A stretch of 64,000 nucleotides of DNA from Lagopus muta (Eukaryota > Chordata > Aves > Galliformes > Phasianidae): positions 14,930,501 to 14,994,500 of the forward strand of contig NC_064437.1 in assembly GCF_023343835.1 (NCBI RefSeq), written 5' to 3'. Both the position numbers and the translations under genes were made by a program. Numbering within the stretch: position 1 is the first letter of the stretch; each line of letters opens with the position of its first letter. The notes under the pieces were generated by a model that worked only from the letters and a program-made list of their open reading frames with translations, had not been told where the DNA came from and did no database searches. This document shows positions 13,615 to 25,721 of the stretch, piece by piece.

Positions 13615-14118
13615 GAAAAAAGATATGTATATTGTTGGTCAAAGGCAAGTTGTTGCAGAACTTTGGGATAAAGGAAATGGATGGTTTCATGGTTTGGTTT
13701 GGCCATGACTGATGATTATGGGAACGTAGTCATATGTATATTATTGCAGTACACCTGCATTCACAGGCAGCTATCCATGTGTGCAGAGGAGATAGTAGGA
13801 ACATACAAAGCAACTGGCTGGTTGTCCTGATGTTCTTCACTGGATTCATGTTAAAAAAGTACCAGTCAAACATAAGAAATGGATCTGGTGGTATTTAAGA
13901 CTACTTGAAAAATGTGATTGAGGTCACTGTATGGGCACTTTTTGGCCATTTGGTGTTTACTTCTTGTTGAGTTATTGATTTCAGATGTAAACAGAGCACT
14001 GAAGTAACCCCTGCATGTCTCCTGATAGTCACAGGATGCCTCCAGGCTATTTCGTGCTAAGTGAGGTATGTGGCTGTGCCACCCCACCACTTAGGGGGCA
14101 TCAGGTATGACTGTGTGT

Positions 14119-14368
14119 GCCTGTGGCACAGAGCTGCATCAGGGAAGGGCCAGACTGAATAATAGTAAAAGGTTTTGCACTTTCACCAGGGTGGTTGAGC
14201 ACTGGGACAGGCTTCTCAGGGCAGTGGTTGTGGCACCAGCTGCTTGAGTTCAAGAAGCATTTGGACACTGCTCTCAGAGATAAGGTTTGAAGTTTGGATG
14301 AAGCCAGGAGTTGGACTCAATGAACCTAGTGGTTGCCTTCCAACTTGGGATATTCTATGATTCTATGG
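14119..14368 (+). mobile_element. CR1 LINE, 3' end, plus orientation
   Basis: About 250 bases match the CR1 3' region. They start around 'ggcacagagctgcatcaggg', continue through 'gagcactgggacaggct' and 'ggagttggactcaatgaacc', and end in 'gatattctatgattctatgg', the CR1 terminal octamer repeat. It is 5'-truncated and non-coding. The short plus-strand frame that begins inside it (14311) is a chance frame. Confidence 0.92.
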
Positions 14369-17300
14369 TACATGATTCTAGAAATACTGCTGGAAGTGAA
14401 GTTACAGAGCAGTTTTTCTTGGGACAAGTCCCAGGTTGTCACCTTGCACAGGACACAAGACCAGCAAGAGGTTGGTGGCACCTCTCTGCAGAGTCCTTGC
14501 ATTATGGGAGGCACAGTCAGAGCCAGGACTCTGAGATCAGCCATAAGGTACTAGCACAAGCACAGGCTTTCTGCCTTTGCCCTGCTTTCCAAAATCTTGG
14601 CGTGCTGATGGAAGGGCTAGAAGACAATTTAAGAGAGGAGAACCTTCCTCCCAGCTCAGTGTGATGCTAATGCTGCATGGTGAGCTTGCCTTGCTGTGTA
14701 CTCGAGCTTGCTCAGGGCCTTTTGGGCTCACTGAGAAAGTTACCTGGTTTGGCTATGTGTGGAAACAGTGGCAACAGCAAAGACCTGACTAATGTGTTTT
14801 CCTCCAACAAGAGGACTATTTTCCTTTTATTTCAAGAGCAGCTGGAGAGCAGCAGTTATGCTGCTATAAAGGATGAGTAACTTGCCAAAACTAGTTCAGG
14901 AATCGAGCACCTGGGGTGAGGGGAAAGCATTGCCTGCAGAAAGTGAAGAGCTGCATCTGTGACCTGATTTGCCCATTTGGTCAGCCAACCAGCTTACACA
15001 TCTGTTGTAGGAGTCAGTCGGTGGGATGGTGTGTGACTGGATGGCTGTGAAGGCAGCTGCAAAGGTTATTGTGCACATGTGGTCATGGCTGCATTAATGG
15101 TGGCAAGGTGCTAGGGACAGGAAAAGAAGCAGGAGTTGTGGAGGGGCATCTTTTCCTGGAGGCAAGTACTTTGTGTTTTCACTTGTGCTGGGCTGAGCAG
15201 GTAGCTGGATGTCGCCCTGGAGCAGGAGTGAGATATACCCGCAGATTAGCTGGAGTCACATTTCTCCTTTCTGTATTTTTATGTTGCTTATTTGGAGTTA
15301 AATTGAAGTACGTACTCGAATTTTCATTGTCCTTGATACAGCAGAAGCGACTGAAAAAGGTAGGTTTCAAGGGTTGGTACATTTAATGCCTTTTTCTTGC
15401 ATTCTTTTCTTTCATCATCCTCAAACAGTAGAAAGGAGGATGGCTAAGTATAGAGAAAAGAGGTAACTATAAACTGATTTGTCTGTAAGCATAGCAATGT
15501 TTAGCCTTTGCAAAGATAGTGCATTAAATATTAAATTTGACTTTATTTTTAATAACGCTGTTATTTCACTTTTTCTCTGAAAGCCTGGTGGTTTTTGTTT
15601 TCTTGCTTTGAATTTTACAGCCCTGAACATGTCATCACTTAACAAATAATCAGTTTTAGATTGTAAGAATTCTGGGGCAAGGGTTGTCTGCCCGCTCGCT
15701 GCTGGAGAGCCCTCGGTGCAGAGGTTACAATTTCAGCTGGAGCATTTGGGTCAAACCATAATATAAACTTAGCAATAGTAAATATTTAAATTGGAGGCTG
15801 AATGGCTATGTTGGTGCTGGTGATTGGCAGCAGGCAACACAATAGAGCTTTACTGAACCCTTTTGCAGAGCTGGAAGCTTGCTTGTAGGTATGCTGCAGT
15901 CTACAAGTCCTTTGGAACATTTCTTTCTGTTTTTAATGCAGCGTTTTGAATGGGATTTGAAAAAAATCCAGCATAAAAAGAAAGGAGGTGATGTGAATCC
16001 ATTAGCAAAATTTCAAAGTGACAGCCTCCAGGTGATGTGTGGTAGTGTAATTCCTTTTTTTATGCTTAAGTACTGACAGTGAAGTACACACCCTGAATCA
16101 AACAATTATGGGACTAAATGGACTTAAGAAAATAACTTACCTCTTACAGAAAGGAGCTTAAGTTTAGTCGAGGGAAAAGAAATATAGTAATCTTAAATCT
16201 CTTGGAGGATAAATGCTGGAGCTGAAGGCATTTTGTCCTGGCGTGAAACCACTGAAGTTTCAGCTATTGGAAGCTTGGCAGGAATGTGGAGACGTTAATA
16301 AGTCACAATTCATCTCTTGTTAAAGTTCTTACACGAGAAATCACCGTTGTTACCCATCTGACCAATATGCCCAAAGCACAGAAGATTTATTTGCTTGGTA
16401 AAGAGCAGGTAGGGATGCAGCAGCCTATCTGTTGCTGTCAGGTGTCTGCCTGTGGGATGGGATGGGGGACGTGGGGCAGGGGGAGAGGGGTGAGAGGCTG
16501 CTCAGTGTTTGTCCAGAGTACTTTCTGTGATGTGGCTTTACAGCTACTCCTTGGTTTGAGTGAGGAAGTCACTTCTCCCAGGGGAGAGAAGAAGCTGCAC
16601 GATGTTTAAGTAGGAACATAGTTTGAATTTTGTCCTGTTAAATGTGCTTTCGTACCCTGGTTCTCAGCTGAGCTGGCACACCTTTGTACAGATCTTGGCA
16701 GGAATAGAGGAACTCTGATACATGAGTAGGAGACTGGTGTTACGTGCAGCTTTTTGTGTTTTAATTTGCCTTTCTTTCAGTTTTTTTAGTTAAAGTGTGA
16801 CCCTCTCCTACATAAATTCTGGCTAATGAAAGTGCCAGTGTGGGCACTTTAACTGCAGTATTTCATGTGTGTGCAAATCATATGTGAAAGTTCTGTTTAA
16901 TATGTAAACCAGTGAGAGTCTGTGTTTGCTCTTCTGTCTGCAGAGATGAACCAGCTCAGATAGGCAACAATGGACCCTGTGCTTTCGTTAAAGGAACTTT
17001 TTGTCTGTTCTTGGCTCTGAATCTCTGTGAAGGTGCTGTAAATGTTCTAGTGCAAGGTCACTGGCACATCTATTAGAACTAAAATAAGGAAAGTATTCAT
17101 TCAGAATAACTGGTGTTAGTTACTCAGTAAACCTGCTTACATTCTGATGGAAATGTGGTCTGGAAACGAAGTAAACCTAGACTCCTAGGTGTTGTGAGTT
17201 AGAGTGGAGGGGTTGCTCCTCTCTGAAGAGGGGCTTTTAAAGCCTGCAGCAACATGAATATCAGTGATGCATTTTGTTTTCTTTGGTAGACATTCCTTCC

Positions 17301-20300
17301 TAGTCTTTCTGTATGTTTTGGGTATGTAGTTAAAGGTACTAATATCTTCTGTATTAAGATTTGTATCTTCACAGACTGTGGCTTAAAATCACCAAAGGAG
17401 CAACTCAGTGCCAAGTTTAATTTCTTACAGCTTTTGAAGTTGCCCCAGTTCCTAGTGAAATCCACAACAAGATGAGACAGACTGGCAGTGTGTGTGGCTG
17501 TAGACCAGAAAAGAATATTTTTCAGAGGAATTGTATGAGTCACGGAGTGCTGTTTCTACCTGACATCAAGCAATTTTATATAACAATCTTTGTAGCCACA
17601 AGGACATACATATGTAAAAGCAAACTTAACTTATTGATTTGTTTTGTCTTTCAGATTTCTGAGCTAAAAATAAGATTTCATTACACTTTTTGTCTTTTTC
17701 TCTCCCAGTTCCTGAAATGACTTTTTTAGGGACTAAAAGCAGTCTGTAGGGACTGGAATCACCAGATGTGCTTTTATTTTGGTGTAGTTTGCTTCTGCAT
17801 CTTGATAAATTCCCAAAGTGCTCTGGCCAGTAGAAGCACCAGATGTTTGCTGTGTTTCTGCACTTCTGATGGTGGTCAGGAAAGCACTGCAGAAACATCA
17901 CTGGCAAGATATGAGGATAGCAGATTTTGGAAGGACAAAGGAATTAAACATTTAACACTGAAGTGCAAGCAGCCATTACGGTCTGTGTTGTGTAACTGCT
18001 ATGTTTTATGTCCATGTGGGTTAAGTCAAAACTATCAATTTGAGTAGAAGTGCTTTGCATTGAACTGTGAGTTTTGTGCACATGAGTTAAGCTGTCTTGT
18101 TGGTATTACTGGCTTGGGTTTGTGTTAGGAGTTCTGTGAACTGAGATAGGAAGCATCTGCTCACTGTTCTTGTTCTTAGGTAAAAGAGAAAATGCTTTTT
18201 CAAGTTTGATTCCCTGCCTGTCTCTCACTGTTGCCATCACTAGTGATGTATCTGTCTTGGGTAAAAGGAGGGTGGGATTACCAGATGTCCATTTTGCTTT
18301 TGCATCTTGCTGAATTCCTGGCATCATGTAAGCGGTGGTGTTTCTAGCAGCAAGCTAGGTTTGGCACCGGTGTGTGCAGCTATGCTAAGGTGTGGTTTTG
18401 CCATCATCCTCAAGGTCCATTTGTTACTCTGCTGTAAGATTTCTATAGACAAATGTATACTGCAGACGATTCATGTTCTCCATTAGAGAAGAAATTGCCT
18501 GTCAGTGCTCTATGTGCTCATGGACTGTTGCTTGCAGATATAAAAAGCATAAGTTCCTGCTGGGTCCAGCCTCCATTGATCAGTTCTCCTATATTCCTGC
18601 CTGTTGCCCTGCTAGGTGGCTTGTTGCAGAATGGTAAGAGTGTATGTGATTGTCAGACCTGAGCTGTCTCACAACTTGTTATGGCAAGCTCTTTGCTGGC
18701 TATGCAGAGGGATGCTCGAGGGCCACTCTCATTGTCTGCTCATTTCCTTTTCCTGGCTTCTCTCTCAGAGCCTTTGTGGTTTCTGATGCTACTGAAGTGT
18801 GAGCAAGGAGCTCAGTGTTGCTGGACGTTCACCTTAGGATCTCTCTGAGCTTTTCAAGGTCAGACACTGACTAGTCGTATTCTGGAAGAGGCTGAGCCCC
18901 TCACCTGCATCCTAAAGCCTTGGGATAAATGTGACTAAAAACTTAAGTTCGCACTTTTGGTCAAAGCAGCTCCTGTCACAGACTTGTTCAGGAATAGCAC
19001 AGCAGGCTGAATGGGAAGTAGTTCATTTTCTGTGCTCTGTGGAAACAGAACTCACATGTGGCAATTGGCAACTTAATTGTGTTAATGGCCTTTGGGTGCT
19101 TTTAGGAGCTACTCAGCAGTGCAGTGTTGGACTTCTGTCTTGAAACTCATCCTTAAACAGACCTGGTGATTTATAGCAAGCAAAGACTGAGGTATGATTT
19201 GAGAGTTTATTGTTAGGGAAATTATAGCTGCTAATGCTGCTTCTCAAATACCACATTGATTACAAAACCATCTGTGTAGGAGTGATGTATAGCACTAGAC
19301 TTCCAAAGAGCTGATAAACAAGGAAGATTGAGTGTAAACACTTAAATAGCAGCATCCAAAAGTAGGTTAGAGTGTTATACAACCAGCTTTGAGGGGCAGA
19401 ATTTTTGAAGATTTAAAAAAAAAAAAAACAACATATTTTTGTAAATGGGTACTAATTTGAAACTAGTTCTGTGAAGTGAGAATCTTATTTCTGTCTCCAG
19501 CATACTGAAGCCTAACGTGTGCATGTGCAGCCTGAGAGGAATTGTGTTTTGTTACTTGTTCATTTACTGTCAATCTGGTCAATATTTTACATAAAAACGA
19601 TGATTTCCAGTTGGGGAATTTATTTACAGTCTGTGTCAGAGAGATGATATATTTTGTTTCAGTCAAATTCCAAAATTATAATGTGGTGAAGGAGTGGAGG
19701 TGCAATTCGGGGTGAAGAAGTGGAGTGAAGGGGTGTAGGGGATGCACTGGTGGTGGGTTTTCTTGTTCTTTTATTTCTCAGTGTGTTTGAATGGTGTTAA
19801 TCCATCCTCCTCCTTAATCATGCAACTGTCAAATAACAGCAATGTATTTTTCCATACATTTGAGTGTATACATTTTACACATGTAAAAGGCATTGTGAAA
19901 CCTCTTGTCCTGTTGTTGGAAATCTCCTTTGCCTTTGTTGCATTCTCCTTATTCAATTATCGCTAATGATGCACACAGAGCATTGTGTGGTACACCATCT
20001 CTGAGTTCTACCTTTGGATTGAAATACGGTTAGTTTTAAGTCACATAACTCTTCGCATAGCAATTTGCTTAGCCTAAAGTATAAAATGGATAAGTAGGGC
20101 AGATGCTGCACATGTCTGTGTGTGCAGGATACATTCATTTAGTTCCTTGTGTGAGGCACAAAGACCGGATGGTGCCATGGTGGTGGTGGTTGCAGCTTGT
20201 CTGTGGATCAGCTAGTGCTCGTTGCTCCTGGCTAGAGGCAGTTCATACTGTGTTCACAGCACATCCAGGCCCAACTGGCTGTCTTCATAGGATTCTGCAA

Positions 20301-22189
20301 AAGTAGAAAAGCAAAGGAAGTAGGAATAGTTGGTAGGAAGAGAGTAAAATATACAGAGGAAATAAGTGGAGCTCTGTGGTGACTTGATCAAAAGCAAGAA
20401 AGCAAAGTTATGGGAAAACTTTTCTTCTCCAAAATTTCCTGTGGGAAGGAAGCAAATGATTTTGGACAGGGCACTATTTTTTCTTTACAACTAGAAGTGT
20501 GTTGGTTTTGTTTTGTTATTTCTTTTTTTTTATTCTTAAAGAATTCTTGACCAGTTGTGGTGACAAAGCTAATTCAAGAATCTTCTTGTTTCTTGAGACA
20601 AAGTGCTCTTGTTCAGAGTCTTGGGAACCTGAGAGTGAAACAAGAGGTTTATGTGTTGTGATTCTGTTTTTATTTGTTTGTTTTAACTTTGAATTTGCTT
20701 TAACTTTAAATATGCTCTTAAAACAGGAGGGCCAGTGAATTACAGGGTCAGAAGATGAAGTTTTATCAATAAGTACAGGAAGAAGTAGGATGTAAATAAA
20801 CATTAAAGTGACATACCAATCTGCTGCTTCCTTTTCCTCTAATTTCTGTATTTAAGCTGAAATATTTGTTAGGAAATAAACCCGACACATTTACTTTGTA
20901 TTTCAGATTTTATAGTCTGGAGTAAATTAGAAAAATTCAACAGGTTAATCACATTCTGAGCTTTATTATAGCTTTGCCTTATGATTAATGAAAGTTTGAC
21001 TTATGCACTTAATTGTCACTCTTGCTGATTTAACTTAGCATCTAACTTAGATTGTATTGTGATTGTCAGTTCTCACTGCAGTTGCATCTTTCTGTGATAC
21101 ATTTAAATAATTTCAAACTAAACAAGGTCATTTTAGTTTTAGAGCTCAATATTGTTTTAGCAGTGGAAAGGGAGATAGCATTTCTCTGCTTTGAGAATTT
21201 GCATTTTTCCTCCTTAGGAGGTAGGAAGAAGCAGTTGCACTTAGAACAGTTATATTAGCTTATATCAAAGAAATATTTTCTAGAGAGAAACACCTCAGTG
21301 GCTGAATGGGGATATTGGATTTGGAGCTAGGGGAGTCTAATGCTATCCTAGAGAGTCATCCAGCTTACAGAACTGGAGACAACGGGTTTTGGAGAAAAGA
21401 TTGTTTTGCTTAAGTTAGAAGTCTTCCTTATTTTGTGTAGCTGTGCAGCCCTGCATATTGTACTGTAACAGGCTTGACTCAAAATTTGTTCTTACTAATA
21501 CTGAACTAACGTGCTATTTTAAAAGGAGACTATGTCCCTACATTCCGTATCGGAAACTGAAAGCTTCTTCTCTCCAGGAACCACAGTTTGGAACTAGATC
21601 TCTGTGTCTTCTGCTGATGCTCAAGGTCTGTTTGGTGCCTTGTGCGTCATGAGGACGTGATTTTACTGTGAAAAATCAGACGTTTCATCTGCATAGTACT
21701 TACTGAGTTGCCTGCTTACAGTTTTTGCACTGATGTTGTAAATGGAGCCCACAGTGGCCTTGAGGGGAGAAGGCACAGGACAGTGAGTCACAGCTCATGC
21801 AGTCAACCACAGGCTCAGATTTCCAAGTTTGCCTCTTACTCAGCCATGCCATCCCTACAGCTGGTTGTGAAACCCCAACCCCAATGTGGCACCCATAAAA
21901 GGAGGTGAAAATTAGCAGTGAAAAGGCTTCATATCAAATCCAAGGAATAGTCCAGTCAATAAGCTTGAAGAACAGGTAATAAAAACTTAAAATAGTCTAA
22001 ATTCAGTGTTGGCATAAGGAAAGCCCAAAACAAGGTACTGTATTGGATCCATTGTTCTGAGTACCTCTTAATATTTTGACTTTTCCTGGGCATCTGCAAG
22101 TGCTCACCATCACCACACTGTGATAATGATATAAAAAATATATTTTCCCCATAAAATTGAGGACATTGTTTTTCCCCTAAGTAGAAGAG
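14369..22189. other. Non-coding DNA, probable LRRC8D 5' intron
   Basis: AT-rich sequence without a supported exon, RNA gene or recognisable mobile element. A purine-rich segment around 19684-19745 and an A tract at about 19417-19430 are the only compositional features noted. Open frames up to about 115 codons occur on both strands at the density expected by chance. Confidence 0.5.
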
Positions 22190-22416
22190 AAGCGATTTAC
22201 ATTAGACATTAAGAGGAAATATTTTTACTCAGAGGATGGTGAGGCACTGGCACAGCTGCTCAGAGAAGCTGTGGGTGCCCCATCCCTGGAGGTGCTCAAG
22301 ACCAGGCAGGATGAGGCCCTGGGCAGCCTGAACTGGTGGGTGGCAGTCCTGCTTATGGCAGGGGTTACAATTAGATGATCTTTAAGTTTCCTTCCAATCC
22401 AAGCTGTTTTATGATT
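22190..22416 (+). mobile_element. CR1 LINE, 3' end, plus orientation
   Basis: CR1 3' sequence recognisable from 'cattagacattaagagg', 'ggtgaggcactggcacag', 'ccccatccctggaggtg' and 'gatgatctttaagtttcc', ending in 'ttatgattc'. It lies about 700 bases upstream of the LRRC8D coding exon, inside the presumed last 5' intron. It is 5'-truncated with no coding capacity. Confidence 0.92.
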
Positions 22417-23125
22417 CATTAATTGGGGAAACAATATTTGTATGCATTACCATTTGATCCAGTAACTACATCGTAGCTTTCTCAGTATAAAACATCATAA
22501 AAAACATCCTAAAATGAAATTGTACTGGGTTTTCACATAGTAATGGCAAGACATTCTCTTGTGGGTTGATACTTAAGGTGAGGGACTAATCCATCTGGTA
22601 GTCATTGTGGATGCTGAATAGCAAGAAGTGGGAGATAGACTGTTACTATGTTAGACAGAAAGAAATGAGAAGCCTTGCTCATAATGGTACAAGATGCTGT
22701 GCGAGTCATGACCAATGTGCAAAGCATCTAGCAAGTGCTATCTACTTTAAATACAAGGTACTACAAAAACAGTTAATGGTGAATTTCACATCTTCAAAGA
22801 CCCAAGCAGTCATTTTTACAGAATCAGATTTTATACAAGGTAGTCAGTTTTTTCTGTTTGTTGCTAATACATATCAGCTACAGATGTCTTAGATATTTCA
22901 GTTGCATATACCAGGCCTCGGTGCTTGTACTGTGACGTGATAATCTTTCTGTTTTGGTCCTAAAATAATGACTCATTTCTGTACATATCCCTTGAGAGAA
23001 AGGTATTGGGTGAAACGATAGACAACGTGTGATATCCAACAAAATATAATGAAAACTTACATTTTTTGAAGCTTATATGTCCATGGCGTGATTGTTTTTC
23101 AAATGGTAAAATAACCTGCTCACTG

Positions 23126-23150
23126 GTTTCATTTTTGTTTTCTTGTAGGA
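23126..23150 (+). promoter_or_regulatory. LRRC8D: Splice acceptor of the LRRC8D coding exon and start-codon context
   Basis: A pyrimidine-rich tract ends in TTGTAG at 23148. The exon then contributes only GA before ATG, which places G at position -3 of the start codon. LRRC8D in other vertebrates also has non-coding 5' exon(s) followed by one exon holding the whole reading frame, so this acceptor fixes the start at 23151. Confidence 0.85.
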
Positions 23151-25721
23151 ATGTTTACCCTTGCAGAAGTTGCATCGCTCAATGACATCCAGCCAACCTA
23201 TCGTATCCTGAAACCATGGTGGGATGTATTTATGGATTATCTAGCGGTTGTGATGTTAATGGTTGCCATTTTTGCTGGAACCATGCAATTGACCAAAGAC
23301 CAGGTGGTCTGCTTGCCAGTTTTGCAGTCTACTATAAACTCAAAAGCACAACCCAGCACATCAGGGAAGGCTGACTTTACCACTGTTGAAACAACCACTG
23401 GTCAAGGAGAAGAAGCATCAACGAGAACGGTTTCTTTTGGAAGTGCCCCTACTGTAACACCTGATGTACCTCTGAGCAGAGCTACCTCTCCTCAGTATCA
23501 ACCCACTGAATCAAGTCAGGAGCTGAAGAAGGAGCAGAAGGATTCTTCAGGCCGCAAAACAAATTTGGATTTTCAGCAATATGTATTTATTAACCAGATG
23601 TGCTATCATTTGGCTCTTCCTTGGTATTCAAAGTATTTTCCCTATCTTGTTCTCATCCATACCATTATTTTAATAGTCAGTAGCAATTTTTGGTTCAAGT
23701 ATCCCAAGACCTGCTCAAAAATTGAGCATTTTGTGTCCATATTAGGGAAGTGTTTTGAATCCCCTTGGACTACAAAAGCACTGTCTGAAACAGCATGTGA
23801 GGACTCTGAGGAGAACAAACAGAGGTTAACTGGTGCCCAGTCCCTGCCCAAGTATGTTTCCACTAGCAGTGATGAAGGAAGCCCAAGTGCCAGCACCCCC
23901 ATGATAACAAAGTCTGGCTTCAAATTTTCAGCTGACAAGCCAATGATTGAAGTTCCCAGTGTCACTATTTTAGATAAAAAAGATGGAGAACAAGCCAAAG
24001 CACTGTTTGAGAAGGTCCGTAAGTTCCGGGCTCACGTGGAGGACAGCGATCTGATTTACAAACTCTACGTTGGCCAGACTATCATCAAGACTTTTAAGTT
24101 CATATTTATTCTCTGCTATACTGCAAACTTTGTCAACACCATTAGTTTTGAACACATCTGCAACCCAAAAGTGGAACACCTGATTGGCTACACGCAGTTT
24201 GAATGTACGCACAACATGGCTTACATGTTGAAGAAGCTGCTTATCAGCTATATTTCTCTCATTTGTGTCTATGGTTTTATCTGTCTCTACACGCTCTTCT
24301 GGCTGTTCCGAATACCCTTAAAAGAATATTCCTTTGAAAAGGTCAGAGAAGAGAGTAGTTTCAGTGATATTCCTGATGTGAAAAATGACTTTGCGTTTCT
24401 TTTGCATATGGTAGATCAGTACGACCAGCTTTATTCTAAAAGGTTTGGTGTCTTCTTGTCAGAGGTAAGTGAGAACAAACTACGTGAAATTAGTTTAAAC
24501 CACGAATGGACTTTTGAAAAGCTGCGGCAGCACGTTTCCCGCAATGCCCAGGATAAGCAAGAGTTGCACCTTTTTATGCTATCGGGGGTCCCTGATGCAG
24601 TCTTTGATCTGACGGATCTGGATGTGTTAAAACTGGAGCTGATTCCTGAAGCGAAAATCCCAGCAAAAATCTCCCAGATGACAAATCTTCAGGAACTTCA
24701 TCTGTGCCACTGCCCTGCAAAGGTCGAGCAGACTGCCTTCAGCTTCCTCCGGGACCATTTGAGATGCCTTTATGTAAAATTCACAGATGTCGCAGAAATT
24801 CCTGCGTGGGTGTATTTGCTCAAAAACCTCCGAGAATTGTACTTGATAGGCAACTTGAACTCTGAAAATAATAAAATGATAGGGCTTGAGTCTCTCAGAG
24901 AGTTGAGACACCTTAAAATTCTCCACGTGAAGAGCAATTTGACCAAAATCCCCCCCAATATCACAGATGTGGCACCACATCTGACAAAACTGGTCATTCA
25001 TAATGACGGCACTAAGCTTGTGGTACTGAATAGCCTTAAGAAGATGATGAATGTTGCGGAGTTGGAACTGCAGAACTGTGAACTGGAGAGAATTCCCCAT
25101 GCCATCTTCAGCCTCTCTAACTTACAGGAACTGGATTTAAAATCAAATAGCATACGCACAATTGAAGAAATCATCAGTTTCCAGCACTTAAAAAGATTGA
25201 CTTGTTTAAAGCTGTGGCACAATAAAATAGTCAACATTCCTTCCTCCATTACCCACGTAAAGAACTTAGAGTCTCTTTACCTCTCCAATAACAAACTCGA
25301 ATCCTTACCAGCCGCAGTGTTCAGTTTACAGAAACTTAGATGTTTAGATGTAAGCTACAACTCAATTGCAGTGATTCCAGTGGAAATAAGTTTGCTTCAA
25401 AATCTGCAGCATTTTCACATCACGGGAAACAAAGTCGACGTTTTGCCAAAACAGTTGTTTAAATGCATTAAATTGAGGACTTTGAGTCTGGGACAAAACT
25501 GTATTACCTCAATCCCAGATAAAGTTGGTCAACTGTTGCAGCTGACTCATCTGGAACTGAAGGGAAACTGCTTGGACCGTCTGCCAGCCACGCTGGGGCA
25601 GTGTCAGCTTCTCAGGAAAAGTGGGCTTGTCGTGGAAGATCACCTCTTTGACACTTTGCCCTTGGAAGTTAAAGAGGTATTGAACCAAGACACAAGCATT
25701 CCCTTTGCTAATGGGATTTAA
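23151..25721 (+). CDS. LRRC8D: LRRC8D, volume-regulated anion channel subunit
   Basis: An intact 856-codon single-exon frame, nearly identical to mammalian LRRC8D (858 residues). With the obligatory subunit LRRC8A it forms hexameric VRAC/VSOAC channels in the plasma membrane. LRRC8D-containing channels favour larger organic solutes such as taurine, and in mammals cisplatin and blasticidin. The start MFTLAEVASL is the family N-terminus. Four membrane helices sit near residues 23-47, 162-181, 312-334 and 362-387. The first extracellular loop (about 48-161) has Cys54 and Cys151; the second has Cys337 and Cys352. Phe141 aligns with the pore-constriction Phe143 of human LRRC8D, where LRRC8A has Arg103. 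The cytoplasmic loop (182-311) contains the Ser-rich STSSDEGSPSAS segment. Leucine-rich repeats fill about 470-840, and the end PFANGI is conserved. The most diverged part is the extracellular stretch about 57-120, as in other species. No frameshift or missing residue was seen. Confidence 0.98.
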   Translation: MFTLAEVASLNDIQPTYRILKPWWDVFMDYLAVVMLMVAIFAGTMQLTKDQVVCLPVLQSTINSKAQPSTSGKADFTTVETTTGQGEEASTRTVSFGSAPTVTPDVPLSRATSPQYQPTESSQELKKEQKDSSGRKTNLDFQQYVFINQMCYHLALPWYSKYFPYLVLIHTIILIVSSNFWFKYPKTCSKIEHFVSILGKCFESPWTTKALSETACEDSEENKQRLTGAQSLPKYVSTSSDEGSPSASTPMITKSGFKFSADKPMIEVPSVTILDKKDGEQAKALFEKVRKFRAHVEDSDLIYKLYVGQTIIKTFKFIFILCYTANFVNTISFEHICNPKVEHLIGYTQFECTHNMAYMLKKLLISYISLICVYGFICLYTLFWLFRIPLKEYSFEKVREESSFSDIPDVKNDFAFLLHMVDQYDQLYSKRFGVFLSEVSENKLREISLNHEWTFEKLRQHVSRNAQDKQELHLFMLSGVPDAVFDLTDLDVLKLELIPEAKIPAKISQMTNLQELHLCHCPAKVEQTAFSFLRDHLRCLYVKFTDVAEIPAWVYLLKNLRELYLIGNLNSENNKMIGLESLRELRHLKILHVKSNLTKIPPNITDVAPHLTKLVIHNDGTKLVVLNSLKKMMNVAELELQNCELERIPHAIFSLSNLQELDLKSNSIRTIEEIISFQHLKRLTCLKLWHNKIVNIPSSITHVKNLESLYLSNNKLESLPAAVFSLQKLRCLDVSYNSIAVIPVEISLLQNLQHFHITGNKVDVLPKQLFKCIKLRTLSLGQNCITSIPDKVGQLLQLTHLELKGNCLDRLPATLGQCQLLRKSGLVVEDHLFDTLPLEVKEVLNQDTSIPFANGI

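Noticed and set aside
24627..25100. 157-codon minus-strand frame inside LRRC8D
   Set aside because: It lies entirely antisense to the conserved LRRC8D leucine-rich repeats, whose codon structure explains the lack of stops.
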